Assembly (NCBI GenBank): GCA_003133815.1
Contig: PKZR01000270.1
Span: 2,569 to 35,072 of the forward strand
DNA from: Limisphaerales bacterium
Lineage (GTDB): Bacteria; Verrucomicrobiota; Verrucomicrobiia; Limisphaerales; UBA11358
Reading direction: 5' to 3'
Length of the DNA: 32,504 bases
The notes under the pieces are model-generated. The model had not been told where the DNA came from. It worked only from the letters and a program-made list of their open reading frames with translations, and ran no database searches. Shown one piece after another: positions 1 to 10,986 of the stretch. Every line of letters begins with the position of its first letter. The stretch's first letter is position 1. Made by a program: the position numbers and the translations under genes.

Positions 1-497
1 TAAAGTGGACGCAGCCGCCCGCGCAATTTGTCTAGCGCGTAGCGATAGCGGCTTGCCGCCGTGTTCGGCGGAATATCCAGTGCGGCGGCAATTTCCTCAA
101 ACGTCATTTCGCCCCACAGTTTCAAATGGACGACGGCGCGCTGTTCTTCCGGCAATTCGCCGAGCGCAATTGCCAATTCTTCGCGGAAAACTTTTTCATC
201 GGGGTCATTTGCAGGCGCAAAAATTGAGATCGCTTCGGCGGCGAAATTTTCCTTCGTCCGCTCGCGCGTGCCGCGCCGCCGGATCAGATCAATCGCCGCA
301 TTGTGCGCGAGCCGGATGAGAAACGCGCGCTCCTCGCGGACGCCGTCGAGCAGTTTCGGTTCGCGCGCGAGCTTGACGAAAATTTCCTGGAGCAAATCGC
401 GCGTGTCGGCCTCGTCGCGTGTGAAATTCAGGAGAAAGGCAAAAAGCGGCTGCGCGTGCTTGTCGTAGAGCCGCTCGATTTCCGTTGCGCGGGGCAT
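1..497 (-). CDS. RNA polymerase sigma factor, ECF / sigma-70 family (3' end outside window)
   Basis: Reverse-strand reading from ATG at 497: MPRATEIERLYDKHAQPLFAFLLNFTRDEADTRDLLQEIFVKLAREPKLLDGVREERAFLIRLAHNAAIDLIRRR...ALGELPEEQRAVVHLKLWGEMTFEEIAAALDIPPNTAASRYRYALDKLR. Region 2 and region 4 are recognisable. The frame is open to the window edge. Confidence 0.9.
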   Translation of the reverse strand, partial: MPRATEIERLYDKHAQPLFAFLLNFTRDEADTRDLLQEIFVKLAREPKLLDGVREERAFLIRLAHNAAIDLIRRRGTRERTKENFAAEAISIFAPANDPDEKVFREELAIALGELPEEQRAVVHLKLWGEMTFEEIAAALDIPPNTAASRYRYALDKLRGRLRPL

Positions 498-532
498 TTC
501 GTCTTAATGACGCGCCCGGCGTCGGGATTTGT

Positions 533-1030
533 CTAGCTTTTACGTGAGCAAAGTTTCTCCAATTCAGTTGTCCATTTTCGGCAGAACCAAAGCGGAATAA
601 AACCAAATATGCCAAATGAACAATCTATCAGTCGCCACCAAATCGGGATTCCGCGCAGACCGCCGAACACAAACGCATACGGCATCACCAGAACACAGGC
701 GATCAAACCGAAGTCAAAAAGCCAGCGGTTGCGGACTGGGTCGCGCAATGCACCGATGAAGACAATCGCGATGACAAAATGCCCGAACGCCAGCCAGTCC
801 GTGCCGTAGAAAAGAAACGAATGTTCCGCCTGCGTCTGCGCCAGCGCATCGCGAATCCGCAAAAACCAGCGCGCCATTTCGGATGATCCGCCATTTGACC
901 CGGAAAATTTCACTAGCAGATTCAATTCGCCTTGCAGCGGAATCGCCGTCACACCGCTGATAAACAAGCCTATGATGAACAGCCATGTCAGCAGTTTGAT
1001 CCGATGTCGCAAGCTTTGTTCACGCTTCAT
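533..1030 (-). CDS. Hypothetical membrane protein, 165 aa
   Basis: Intact ORF with several hydrophobic helices (LLTWLFIIGLFISGV, FGHFVIAIVFIGAL, FDFGLIACVLVMPYAFVFG). Confidence 0.75.
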   Translation of the reverse strand: MKREQSLRHRIKLLTWLFIIGLFISGVTAIPLQGELNLLVKFSGSNGGSSEMARWFLRIRDALAQTQAEHSFLFYGTDWLAFGHFVIAIVFIGALRDPVRNRWLFDFGLIACVLVMPYAFVFGGLRGIPIWWRLIDCSFGIFGFIPLWFCRKWTTELEKLCSRKS

Positions 1031-1073
1031 GTGCGAATTATTCTAGGCTTGGTTTTTCAAATTTTGCACGGTT

Positions 1074-1847
1074 CTATTCACGCGATTTCAATTTTGTTTC
1101 GCTGTCATGCAAATTCAAACAATCACCCCAGTGCGCGAGAAAGAATTTTTTCTCCGTCGGGAAAAACGTGTCCGCCGTCCCGAGAATCGGCCTCAGCGCC
1201 GTCGTCATCTGTACCGCGACGAGCAGAAAAATGACGACCCATGTGTGGAAACCCGCGTGCGACCGGGCGTTCGATTGCGAAAATCCGGCCTCCAAAAATC
1301 GCAGTCCGAAAATTGTCGCGATAAACCAGAAAATCAGATGCAGCGCGCCCATCCACGCGAGCGATTCCGTGGATTGCGAAAAAATCCACGCGACCGGCGC
1401 GAAGCCGATGAGCAGCATCGTCGTCAACATCAGCATCCCGGCGAGCAATCCAAAAATTTCGGAGAGCCGTGCGTGCGAACCGCTCAAACATGTGAAAATG
1501 TAAAGGCTAGGAAGACAGATGAGCGCGGATATCATCAGGCCTGCGGCGATTTTTACGGGCGCGATCCATAGCTGCTGCCCGCCGGAAAATGTTCCGACAA
1601 CCACTCCATAAATTAGGCTGCACACGATTGAAATGAACAGCATCGCCGCAATCAATTTTCCCGCGCCCGGCTGCCGCAGTTGAAACATCATCCGTCGCGG
1701 ATGACGCAGAAGGGCTTCAATCACGGCGATGATGTTCGGAATCGCGACGCGCTCCAGCGGGTCGTCGCCAAGCTGGCGCACGCCACTTGAAAGAATCGAC
1801 GGAATTACCGGCGGGATTTGCGGTGGGACTGGATTTTGTTCGTTCAT
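1074..1847 (-). CDS. Multi-pass membrane protein, YIP1-like
   Basis: ORF of 257 aa with about 5 hydrophobic segments. Same orientation and close spacing with the upstream gene. Confidence 0.7.
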   Translation of the reverse strand: MNEQNPVPPQIPPVIPSILSSGVRQLGDDPLERVAIPNIIAVIEALLRHPRRMMFQLRQPGAGKLIAAMLFISIVCSLIYGVVVGTFSGGQQLWIAPVKIAAGLMISALICLPSLYIFTCLSGSHARLSEIFGLLAGMLMLTTMLLIGFAPVAWIFSQSTESLAWMGALHLIFWFIATIFGLRFLEAGFSQSNARSHAGFHTWVVIFLLVAVQMTTALRPILGTADTFFPTEKKFFLAHWGDCLNLHDSETKLKSRE

Positions 1848-1865
1848 AGGTCAATGAGTTTTGGT

Positions 1866-2588
1866 TTAGTTGTTGAAAATTTGTTGAAGCGATTGAAAGA
1901 CATTTTCATAAAAATTTCCTTGTAGCGCGGACGCGCGGAAAAATTCCACCGGAAGGTCAGGCGAACCGATGAATGGCCGCAGAATCCACGAAAGCTGGCT
2001 GCCCAGAAATAAATTTCCCGCCAGCCACGCAAACAGGACGCGAAGCGCAACCGCCCTGCTTCCGCCGAGCCGCGCGAGCAGTTGAAACAGCCGGACATTT
2101 CCAGTCATACCTGCGAACGCAATGACAACGACGTTGATGAGTTTGATAAGATTGTAAGTTGAGCCGGAAATGGTTTGCGGCGAAATCGGCGGCGCGTTCC
2201 AAATCATAAAAGCGAGCAGCGGGCTGAACGCGCCCAGAATCGCCGCCGCAATGGTGAAGCTCATCACGATCGCGGAGAACGACTGGCGGAACGGGATGTT
2301 TAGGCCGAGCAGCGGTGCGAACATGGCATTAATGAGCGAGTTGCCGATGGTCGTCAATAAAATGATGAGCGGAAATTTGATCGCGACATAAAGCGCCTGC
2401 TGCGGATCGCGCCACCAACCCATCGCCGCGCCGTAAAGTCCCGCGCCAAAAATGATGACGGTGACGTGCAGCAGAAATCTGCGCGCGTTCCAGGATTCGC
2501 TCCACATGGAAATCGTTCCCGTTTCACCGCGCAGGAGCGTGGCTATTTCAGCCGGATGGGTCTTTAATTTTGCGGATGGTGCGGGCAT
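1866..2588 (-). CDS. Multi-pass membrane protein, YIP1-like
   Basis: ORF of 240 aa with hydrophobic segments. Start codon overlaps the stop of the upstream gene (TAATG). Confidence 0.72.
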   Translation of the reverse strand: MPAPSAKLKTHPAEIATLLRGETGTISMWSESWNARRFLLHVTVIIFGAGLYGAAMGWWRDPQQALYVAIKFPLIILLTTIGNSLINAMFAPLLGLNIPFRQSFSAIVMSFTIAAAILGAFSPLLAFMIWNAPPISPQTISGSTYNLIKLINVVVIAFAGMTGNVRLFQLLARLGGSRAVALRVLFAWLAGNLFLGSQLSWILRPFIGSPDLPVEFFRASALQGNFYENVFQSLQQIFNN

Positions 2589-3304
2589 TAAAATTCTGCA
2601 GATTGTTTGGTGATTTCAGATTTTACGCGAGATCGCAGCAAAAATTCCCGTCCGATTTGCAGCACCGGCGCGGACATCAACGCCAATGCCGCGCAAAACA
2701 GCGGCCAGTTAAATCGGGCGGGCAGCATGGACCGAATCGCATCCAAATTGTGATGCGCGGCGGCAATGGAATCCGCCATGAAAACATAAAGCGCAAGCGC
2801 GACGCCGGTGAAATTTAATATCCACGCCCGCCAGCTTGACAGCATCGGGGTGTGTTTCCGTTCAAACTGGCAGGCGAACGTGCCCCATAAAATCAACAGC
2901 AGCGAAATCAAACCCGGTGCGAGCACCGGCCCCCACCACGGCAACGGCAGCAAAAATAGAACGTCCCAATCCAGCAACGAGTGCGGCCAGCCGCAAATGA
3001 TTTTCAGAAAGACATAATAAAAAACATCCCACACGCCAAACGCAATGACGGCGTAGCCGATTCGCGCCCGCCACGTCCGTCCCGCGAGAAAACCTACGGC
3101 AAACAGCATGACCAGCGTGGCCAGCTCGCGCGGCAGTTCCACCGAGGCAAATCCGCCGATGATGGGCAGCGGATCGGGTTGATATGGTTCGATGCGGTCA
3201 ATCATCGAGCGCAGATAAAACACCACCGCCGATTCCACCCATGCCATGGCGGCGGCGTAGATCACGACCATCCACCAGCGATGCCATTTAGATTTGAGTT
3301 TCAT
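2588..3304 (-). CDS. Hypothetical membrane protein, 238 aa
   Basis: ORF with about 6 hydrophobic segments. Overlaps its neighbours by 1-4 bp in an operon-like run. Confidence 0.75.
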   Translation of the reverse strand: MKLKSKWHRWWMVVIYAAAMAWVESAVVFYLRSMIDRIEPYQPDPLPIIGGFASVELPRELATLVMLFAVGFLAGRTWRARIGYAVIAFGVWDVFYYVFLKIICGWPHSLLDWDVLFLLPLPWWGPVLAPGLISLLLILWGTFACQFERKHTPMLSSWRAWILNFTGVALALYVFMADSIAAAHHNLDAIRSMLPARFNWPLFCAALALMSAPVLQIGREFLLRSRVKSEITKQSAEF

Positions 3305-4218
3305 GTTTTTTGTTTGGTGGAGCTTTCAGTTTTACCTGCCGTTACGTTGATGAGCTTTGCCATGAGTTCCACGGGCTTGATGGCGAGGTAAGTGAAATCC
3401 GCCAGCCACGCCGACTTGATCTGGGTGGCGATCACCGGGCCAAGGCGGTTGTAGCCGCAGCGGAATATCCGGTGGCTGCGCGGCGCGCGATTTCGCCACA
3501 GATTTTCTAACTGCCAGAACGTGAGGAGCTGTTGATTTGCCATCCGCCTGCGACCTTTGTGTTCAATTTCAAAATGCGGGCCGACAATTTTCGCATGGCC
3601 GCGACCTGCCGCCGTGACTATGAAACAATCGGATGGGGGCTTGTCCGGCAGCGACGCATACAGGCTGCGCGACCACAGCCAGCTCACCAGCCAGAACGGC
3701 AGGGAACCAACCAGCGAAATGAAATTTGGCCAGAAGCTGAAACGGGAGGCCTTGATCAGTTGCGCGGCGCGAATCGAATACCATGCCGCAACATAAAATG
3801 GCACCAGCAGCCATAATTTGGGGACGTCTGCCTCGGATCCGAGGCACACCATGCCAAACAAGAAACAAATTGTGGCAACGATTGCTCCCAGAAAAAATCC
3901 GACGACAATCCAACGCGAGGTGCGATTTTCGACACGAAGGATTTCCAGCGCATACAAGGCTGCTGTCGCCAGCAGCACCAGCGGTGTCAGCGCCAGCTTC
4001 CCTGCGATAAAGCAGTCCAGCCAGCCGTAAGCGCACGCGCCCTTCCATTCCGGCTCCATGAAAGAACTCAATAAAAAAACGACCAATGGCACCACGACTC
4101 CTACAAACGACAGGATCAACGCGATGAACAAGCGGCGCCACGATTTTTCTTTCAACACCGGCGGCAAGGCCAGCGCTGATAAAATTCCGATGAGGAGAAT
4201 CCAAGGTGCAAGAATCAT
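3301..4218 (-). CDS. Membrane protein with C-terminal CFI-box-like domain
   Basis: N-terminal hydrophobic segments followed by DCFIVTAAGRGHAKIVGP...LTFWQLENLWRNRAPRSHRIFRCGYNRLGPVIATQI, reminiscent of the CFIATAAYG / LxxFRD / YYxxGPxLA pattern. 4-bp overlap with ispH. Confidence 0.7.
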   Translation of the reverse strand: MILAPWILLIGILSALALPPVLKEKSWRRLFIALILSFVGVVVPLVVFLLSSFMEPEWKGACAYGWLDCFIAGKLALTPLVLLATAALYALEILRVENRTSRWIVVGFFLGAIVATICFLFGMVCLGSEADVPKLWLLVPFYVAAWYSIRAAQLIKASRFSFWPNFISLVGSLPFWLVSWLWSRSLYASLPDKPPSDCFIVTAAGRGHAKIVGPHFEIEHKGRRRMANQQLLTFWQLENLWRNRAPRSHRIFRCGYNRLGPVIATQIKSAWLADFTYLAIKPVELMAKLINVTAGKTESSTKQKT

Positions 4219-5084
4219 GCGAGAATTTGTTCAGGTCGCATCAAAGGCTTGTTTTGCAGGTTATTCAACCATTCGTTGACTTTTTGAATGACTTCGTCCG
4301 GCGTCGAAGTTCCCGCCGTTATGCCGACAACGTCATCGTCGCAAAACCATTCCACGCGTAGATCGTCCGCCATCTGGACGTGATGAACGCGCTGACAAAA
4401 TTGCGAACAGGTTTGCACCAATTCATGCGTGTTGTTGCTGTGCGCGCCACCAATGACAACCACCACATCGCACTTTTGCGCCAGTTCGACCGCTGCGCTT
4501 TGACGCTGCTTAGTCGGCTGGCAGACGGTGTCAATGAAGCACACCTCCGATTTCGGATAGCCCTCGCGGATCAATTGCACCAGCCGTCTGACTTTTTCAA
4601 TGGGTTGCGTGGTTTGTGAAATAATTCCAAAGCGCGAACGCTCCTGAAGTTTTGAAATATCTTCCTCGACCAGCACCACATCGAACTCAGCCAAATCTTC
4701 CGTCATGCCACGAACTTCAACATGATCGCGCTTGCCGATCACAACCGGGTGAAAACCTTCCTCCACAAGCTTCTTCAAACTGCGATGCGCAACGTGAACA
4801 AGTGGACACGTAGCCTCCAGCACGTTCAATCCGCGCCGACGCGTTTCTTTCAAAACGCGTTCGGACGCGCCGTGCGCCGTGACCATCACCGTTTGCGTTC
4901 CGACATTGGCAGATTGCCGCTCAAAGCGAATTCCCTTCGCACGCAATTCCGCCAGCACGGCTTCGTTGTGGACCAAATCGCCCAGAACCGTAAGCGGCTC
5001 GCGTTCCACCGACTCCAAAGCCAGGGCAATGGCATCCTTTACCCCAAAACACATTCCCAGATGTTCGGCGCGTATGATTTTCAT
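4215..5084 (-). CDS. ispH: 4-hydroxy-3-methylbut-2-enyl diphosphate reductase (LytB/IspH)
   Basis: Conserved cysteines in MCFGVKDAI, ATCPLVH and DTVCQPTKQRQSA; LGDLVHNEAVL; DHVEVRG; ITAGTSTPDEVI. Confidence 0.93.
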   Translation of the reverse strand: MKIIRAEHLGMCFGVKDAIALALESVEREPLTVLGDLVHNEAVLAELRAKGIRFERQSANVGTQTVMVTAHGASERVLKETRRRGLNVLEATCPLVHVAHRSLKKLVEEGFHPVVIGKRDHVEVRGMTEDLAEFDVVLVEEDISKLQERSRFGIISQTTQPIEKVRRLVQLIREGYPKSEVCFIDTVCQPTKQRQSAAVELAQKCDVVVVIGGAHSNNTHELVQTCSQFCQRVHHVQMADDLRVEWFCDDDVVGITAGTSTPDEVIQKVNEWLNNLQNKPLMRPEQILA

Positions 5085-5088
5085 ATTA

Positions 5089-5105
5089 ACTTTGTATCAC
5101 AAAGT
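5089..5105. promoter_or_regulatory. Operator-like dyad upstream of ispH
   Basis: ACTTTGT-ATC-ACAAAGT, perfect 7-bp half-sites, between the winged-helix regulator gene and ispH. Confidence 0.5.
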
Positions 5106-5140
5106 AAAAGACCGCAGGCTTCCATTTCCGTTCAAAATAA

Positions 5141-5449
5141 TTATTTGGGTCTGTTCTGCCGGACTATTTTTTCCAGCAGGTTGATGTATTCAGCAAAGGC
5201 TTTGCGGCCCGGAGCCGTGAGCGAGCAGGTTGTGAGCGGGCGGTTGTTTTGGAATGATTTTGCGACGGCGATGTAACCCTCCTGCTGCAATGCTTTTATA
5301 TGCGTTGTGAGATTGCCGTCGGTCATTTCAAGCGCGTCGCGCAGCTCGGTAAACGACAGTTCCGGCGTGGCCGCGAGCATGGACATGATCGCCAGCCGGC
5401 CCTTTTCGTGGATCACACGGTCGATCTGTAAAAATGGTTCCGGGTTCAC
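5141..5449 (-). CDS. Winged-helix transcriptional regulator (MarR/ArsR-like, HTH_34 type)
   Basis: VNPEPFLQIDRVIHEKGRLAIMSMLAATPELSFTELRDALEMTDGNLTTHIKALQQEGYIAVAKSF. Proposed GTG start at 5449 gives a GTGA overlap with the upstream gene; the tracked ORF start at 5533 lies inside that gene. Confidence 0.85.
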   Translation of the reverse strand: MNPEPFLQIDRVIHEKGRLAIMSMLAATPELSFTELRDALEMTDGNLTTHIKALQQEGYIAVAKSFQNNRPLTTCSLTAPGRKAFAEYINLLEKIVRQNRPK

Positions 5450-6075
5450 GCGACGGGATTTTTCTTCTCGGTCAGATACAAATACGCGCCGTAAGCAAGA
5501 TGCAGCACACCGAAGAAAAAGCCCATGAGCCACTGTGAGTTTATCTCAATCTTCGGTTGGACAACCGCCAAGAAAAAAAGGAAAGCGCAAGCAAAGCCAA
5601 TAAAAATCCACCCAATCCATTTCATGCCGCGTGGCATGAAAAATCCAGCTGCGTGCAATGCGCATCCATAAAAGAGCAGCCAGACCAATGTCAACAGCAG
5701 GTTGAATCCGCCACCAGCGTCGCCGCTCATGAGATACACGACCACCAAGCTAACGCACATTCCCGAAGTCAATGGCGGCAATAAGGCCTGCGCCACGCGC
5801 CGGGTCGGAGGCGACCAGAAGCTTTCGTTGTCTTTCAACGCCTGTCGTCGGGCAATGAAAAATGCGCCTGCGATTACAAAAATGGACGCGCTGAGCCAAA
5901 GGACACCAAACTCCCGTGTCGAATCTAGATGAAAGATCAAACCCAGCGTGGCGGCAATGACGCCCAAAACTCCTGCAAATAGCATTATCGGTGCGAGCGC
6001 ACGGCGATAAAGCGCGGAGCGTTCCATTAAGGTGCGGATGGTTTGCAGGTTTTCTTCGGCCCAGTTCGGATGCAT
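5446..6075 (-). CDS. Multi-pass membrane protein, translationally coupled to the regulator
   Basis: Proposed start MHPNWAEENLQTIRTLMERSALYRRALAPIMLFAGVLG (in-frame starts also exist upstream, to 6159). Several hydrophobic helices. Confidence 0.78.
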   Translation of the reverse strand: MHPNWAEENLQTIRTLMERSALYRRALAPIMLFAGVLGVIAATLGLIFHLDSTREFGVLWLSASIFVIAGAFFIARRQALKDNESFWSPPTRRVAQALLPPLTSGMCVSLVVVYLMSGDAGGGFNLLLTLVWLLFYGCALHAAGFFMPRGMKWIGWIFIGFACAFLFFLAVVQPKIEINSQWLMGFFFGVLHLAYGAYLYLTEKKNPVA

Positions 6076-6082
6076 GAGTTCA

Positions 6083-6097
6083 CTTTGCGTTGCAAAG
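6083..6097. promoter_or_regulatory. Operator-like dyad upstream of the membrane protein/regulator pair
   Basis: CTTTGC-GTT-GCAAAG, sharing CTTTG-N5-CAAAG with the dyad at 5089-5105. About 8 bp before the proposed ATG at 6075. Confidence 0.45.
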
Positions 6098-6187
6098 CAG
6101 GCATTGACAAGCACAAAATCTGCTTGAAGAAACTGAAAAATCTGCATGGAATAAAGCAAATTATATTCTTCATGCCATGGTGTCTTT

Positions 6188-6586
6188 ATGGTTATTTATT
6201 TGCAGATGCCGCCGCCGAAAAAAGTTTCCGCCCGCCAAAAAGTTCTCGCACAATGGCGTGGCGTGGACCTTGCGCCGATTGAGACAGCCAAGGCAATCCG
6301 TGCACGCGACGCAGGCAAAGTCGTCGCAAAAGTCCTGTCAGACTTGAAAATGGATTCACGCCGCGCCGATATTGAAATTGTGAAAGTCTGGAATGAGTTG
6401 CTAGACCCGAACATCACCGCACACGCGCAGCCGCACAATCTGCACAAGGGAACTTTGTTTGTGAACGTGGACAGCAGCTCGTGGCTATCGGAAATCGTCC
6501 GTTACCGCCGCAAGGAAATCCTGGATCGCCTCCAGCACAGCTTCGGGAAAAACCTCATCCAGAAAATCTCCTTCCGCGTCGGCTGA
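6188..6586 (+). CDS. dciA: DUF721 / DciA family protein
   Basis: KVWNELLDPNITAHAQPHNLHKGTLFVNVDSSSWLSEIVRYRRKEILDRLQHSFGKNLIQKISFRVG is typical of DUF721 proteins. The start may be the internal Met at about 6206. Confidence 0.85.
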   Translation: MVIYLQMPPPKKVSARQKVLAQWRGVDLAPIETAKAIRARDAGKVVAKVLSDLKMDSRRADIEIVKVWNELLDPNITAHAQPHNLHKGTLFVNVDSSSWLSEIVRYRRKEILDRLQHSFGKNLIQKISFRVG

Positions 6587-6647
6587 AGTTGGAGCTCAAG
6601 CTTCACTTGTTTGGTTTCGAGGACACACTAAGGCGCAAACTCTCACT

Positions 6648-7151
6648 TCACGCCATCAATTCCATCTGCCTCGGCGTAAGCAGCCACGCGAGCGTCGCGC
6701 AATGGCCGTATTCCAACTCCTCCGTTTCCAATTTACACAGGCTGCCTTTCTTCAGGTCAATTGTCGCTCCCGTGCCACCAGATGCCAGCAACGCTATGAA
6801 CCGGCTTAAAAATGGTTCGTGGCCAACAATTAAAATATTTTCCGGCGCGGGTTTCAAGCCGTTCAATTGCCGGATCAAAGCCTGCGGGTTTCCACCGGGA
6901 ATTAAATCGTCCGAGAACATGAGCTTCTTTTGGAGCTTGAAATGTTTGGCGACAATCTCAGCCGTTTGCCTCGCACGCAAATAAGGGCTGGAAATGATCG
7001 CATCAAAGGACAAACCCATTTTCTCCATCGCGTCTGCAGCTTCGCGAAGGCGCTGCTCGCCTTTCGGAATCAGCGGGCGCTCGGCGTCGGTATTGATTCC
7101 CGGCGAGCCGGGTTCCATCGCGATTCCATGGCGCAAAATGTATACGTTCAT
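6648..7151 (-). CDS. Phosphohistidine phosphatase SixA-like (histidine phosphatase superfamily)
   Basis: MNVYILRHGIAMEPG... RHG motif; ISSPYLRARQTAEIVA; LIVGHEPFLSRF. Confidence 0.88.
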   Translation of the reverse strand: MNVYILRHGIAMEPGSPGINTDAERPLIPKGEQRLREAADAMEKMGLSFDAIISSPYLRARQTAEIVAKHFKLQKKLMFSDDLIPGGNPQALIRQLNGLKPAPENILIVGHEPFLSRFIALLASGGTGATIDLKKGSLCKLETEELEYGHCATLAWLLTPRQMELMA

Positions 7152-7252
7152 GAATGAAAATCTAATCCGTCGCGCGCTGAATGCAATGCCGCGCAAAATG
7201 TAACAATTTTCATTTTGGTTTTGGCGGCGGCGTTTCCTATTTTGTCAGCCCG

Positions 7253-8185
7253 ATGCAAACCATCCGCCGCGCCGTCATTGATGTCGGCACCAACTCGATC
7301 AAATTGCTAGTGGCCGATGTCGCCGGGCGCGACGTGAAGCCGGTGCTTGAAGAAAGCAAGCAAACCCGGCTCGGCAAGGATTTTTATGAAACGCACCGGT
7401 TGCAGCCCGAAAGCGTTGCGCATACGGCGGCCGCAGTCTGGGAATTTGCGGAAATCGCGCGCGAAAAAAATTCCTCGTCCATCCGCGTCATAGCCACGAG
7501 CGCGGCACGGGATGCAAAAAACCCGACGGACCTGACCTCGGCAATCGAACGTGCGTCCGGACTGAAAACCGAAATCATTTCCGGCGTGCGCGAAGCCGAA
7601 TGGGTGTTTCAAGGCGTCACGACAGATTTGGAACTGGCGAAAACCCCGCTGCTTTTGCTCGACGTTGGCGGCGGCAGCACGGAATTTATCCTGGGCCACG
7701 GCGCGAAAAAAAATTTCGCCCACAGCTTTCCGCTTGGCACAGTGCGGCTGCTGGAAAAATTTCCTCACGGCGATCCGCCTTCGAAATCAGAATTTGCCTC
7801 GTGCCGCGATTGGTTGAGAAAATTCCTGCACGGTGAAGTCCGTCCGCAGCTCGAACCGGCGCTGAAAAATGAGACTGGTGAAATCCGGCTAGTCGGCACC
7901 GGCGGCACGACAAGCATCCTCGCGCGCATGTTGAAAAAACTGGACCGCTTTGACCGCGAAAAAATCGAACGGACGATATTGAGCTTCGAACAAATCGTCG
8001 CCAACAGGAATAATCTCTGGAAACTGCCGTTGGTCGAGCGCAAGGAAATTCCCGGTCTGCCGAAACTGCGCGCGGACGTGATTTTGACCGGCGCGCTGAT
8101 TTACGAAACCGTCATGGAAGAATTCGGCTTCAACGAACTCCGTGTCAGCACGCGAGGACTGCGCTTCGCGGCGGTGATGGACTGA
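7253..8185 (+). CDS. Ppx/GppA family exopolyphosphatase / guanosine pentaphosphate phosphatase
   Basis: MQTIRRAVIDVGTNSIKLLVADV; ISGVREAEWVFQGV; LLLDVGGGSTEFILG; GTGGTTSILARM. Confidence 0.92.
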   Translation: MQTIRRAVIDVGTNSIKLLVADVAGRDVKPVLEESKQTRLGKDFYETHRLQPESVAHTAAAVWEFAEIAREKNSSSIRVIATSAARDAKNPTDLTSAIERASGLKTEIISGVREAEWVFQGVTTDLELAKTPLLLLDVGGGSTEFILGHGAKKNFAHSFPLGTVRLLEKFPHGDPPSKSEFASCRDWLRKFLHGEVRPQLEPALKNETGEIRLVGTGGTTSILARMLKKLDRFDREKIERTILSFEQIVANRNNLWKLPLVERKEIPGLPKLRADVILTGALIYETVMEEFGFNELRVSTRGLRFAAVMD

Positions 8186-8254
8186 AGATTTAAGACGACT
8201 GGCGGCTGTAAATTTGAAGCAGCGCGGCAATTGTAAATAGCATATCGTGAATAT

Positions 8255-10886
<2,632 letters not shown>

Positions 10887-10986
10887 GGATGTGAGGTTCA
10901 ACCATTTTTCACATTGTTGTCAATGCATGTATTGCTCAAAACTTGTTCGATTTTGTCCGCATTCGCGATTAGCCTGCCCGTCGCAA

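Noticed and set aside
5141-5533. Extended 130-aa version of the winged-helix regulator
   Set aside because: The first ~28 residues overlap the upstream membrane gene; the GTG at 5449 gives a standard GTGA junction and a complete domain.
10887-10986. Sigma-54/NtrC promoter for amt-glnK
   Set aside because: No credible -24/-12 element or NtrC dyad could be read in the divergent spacer.
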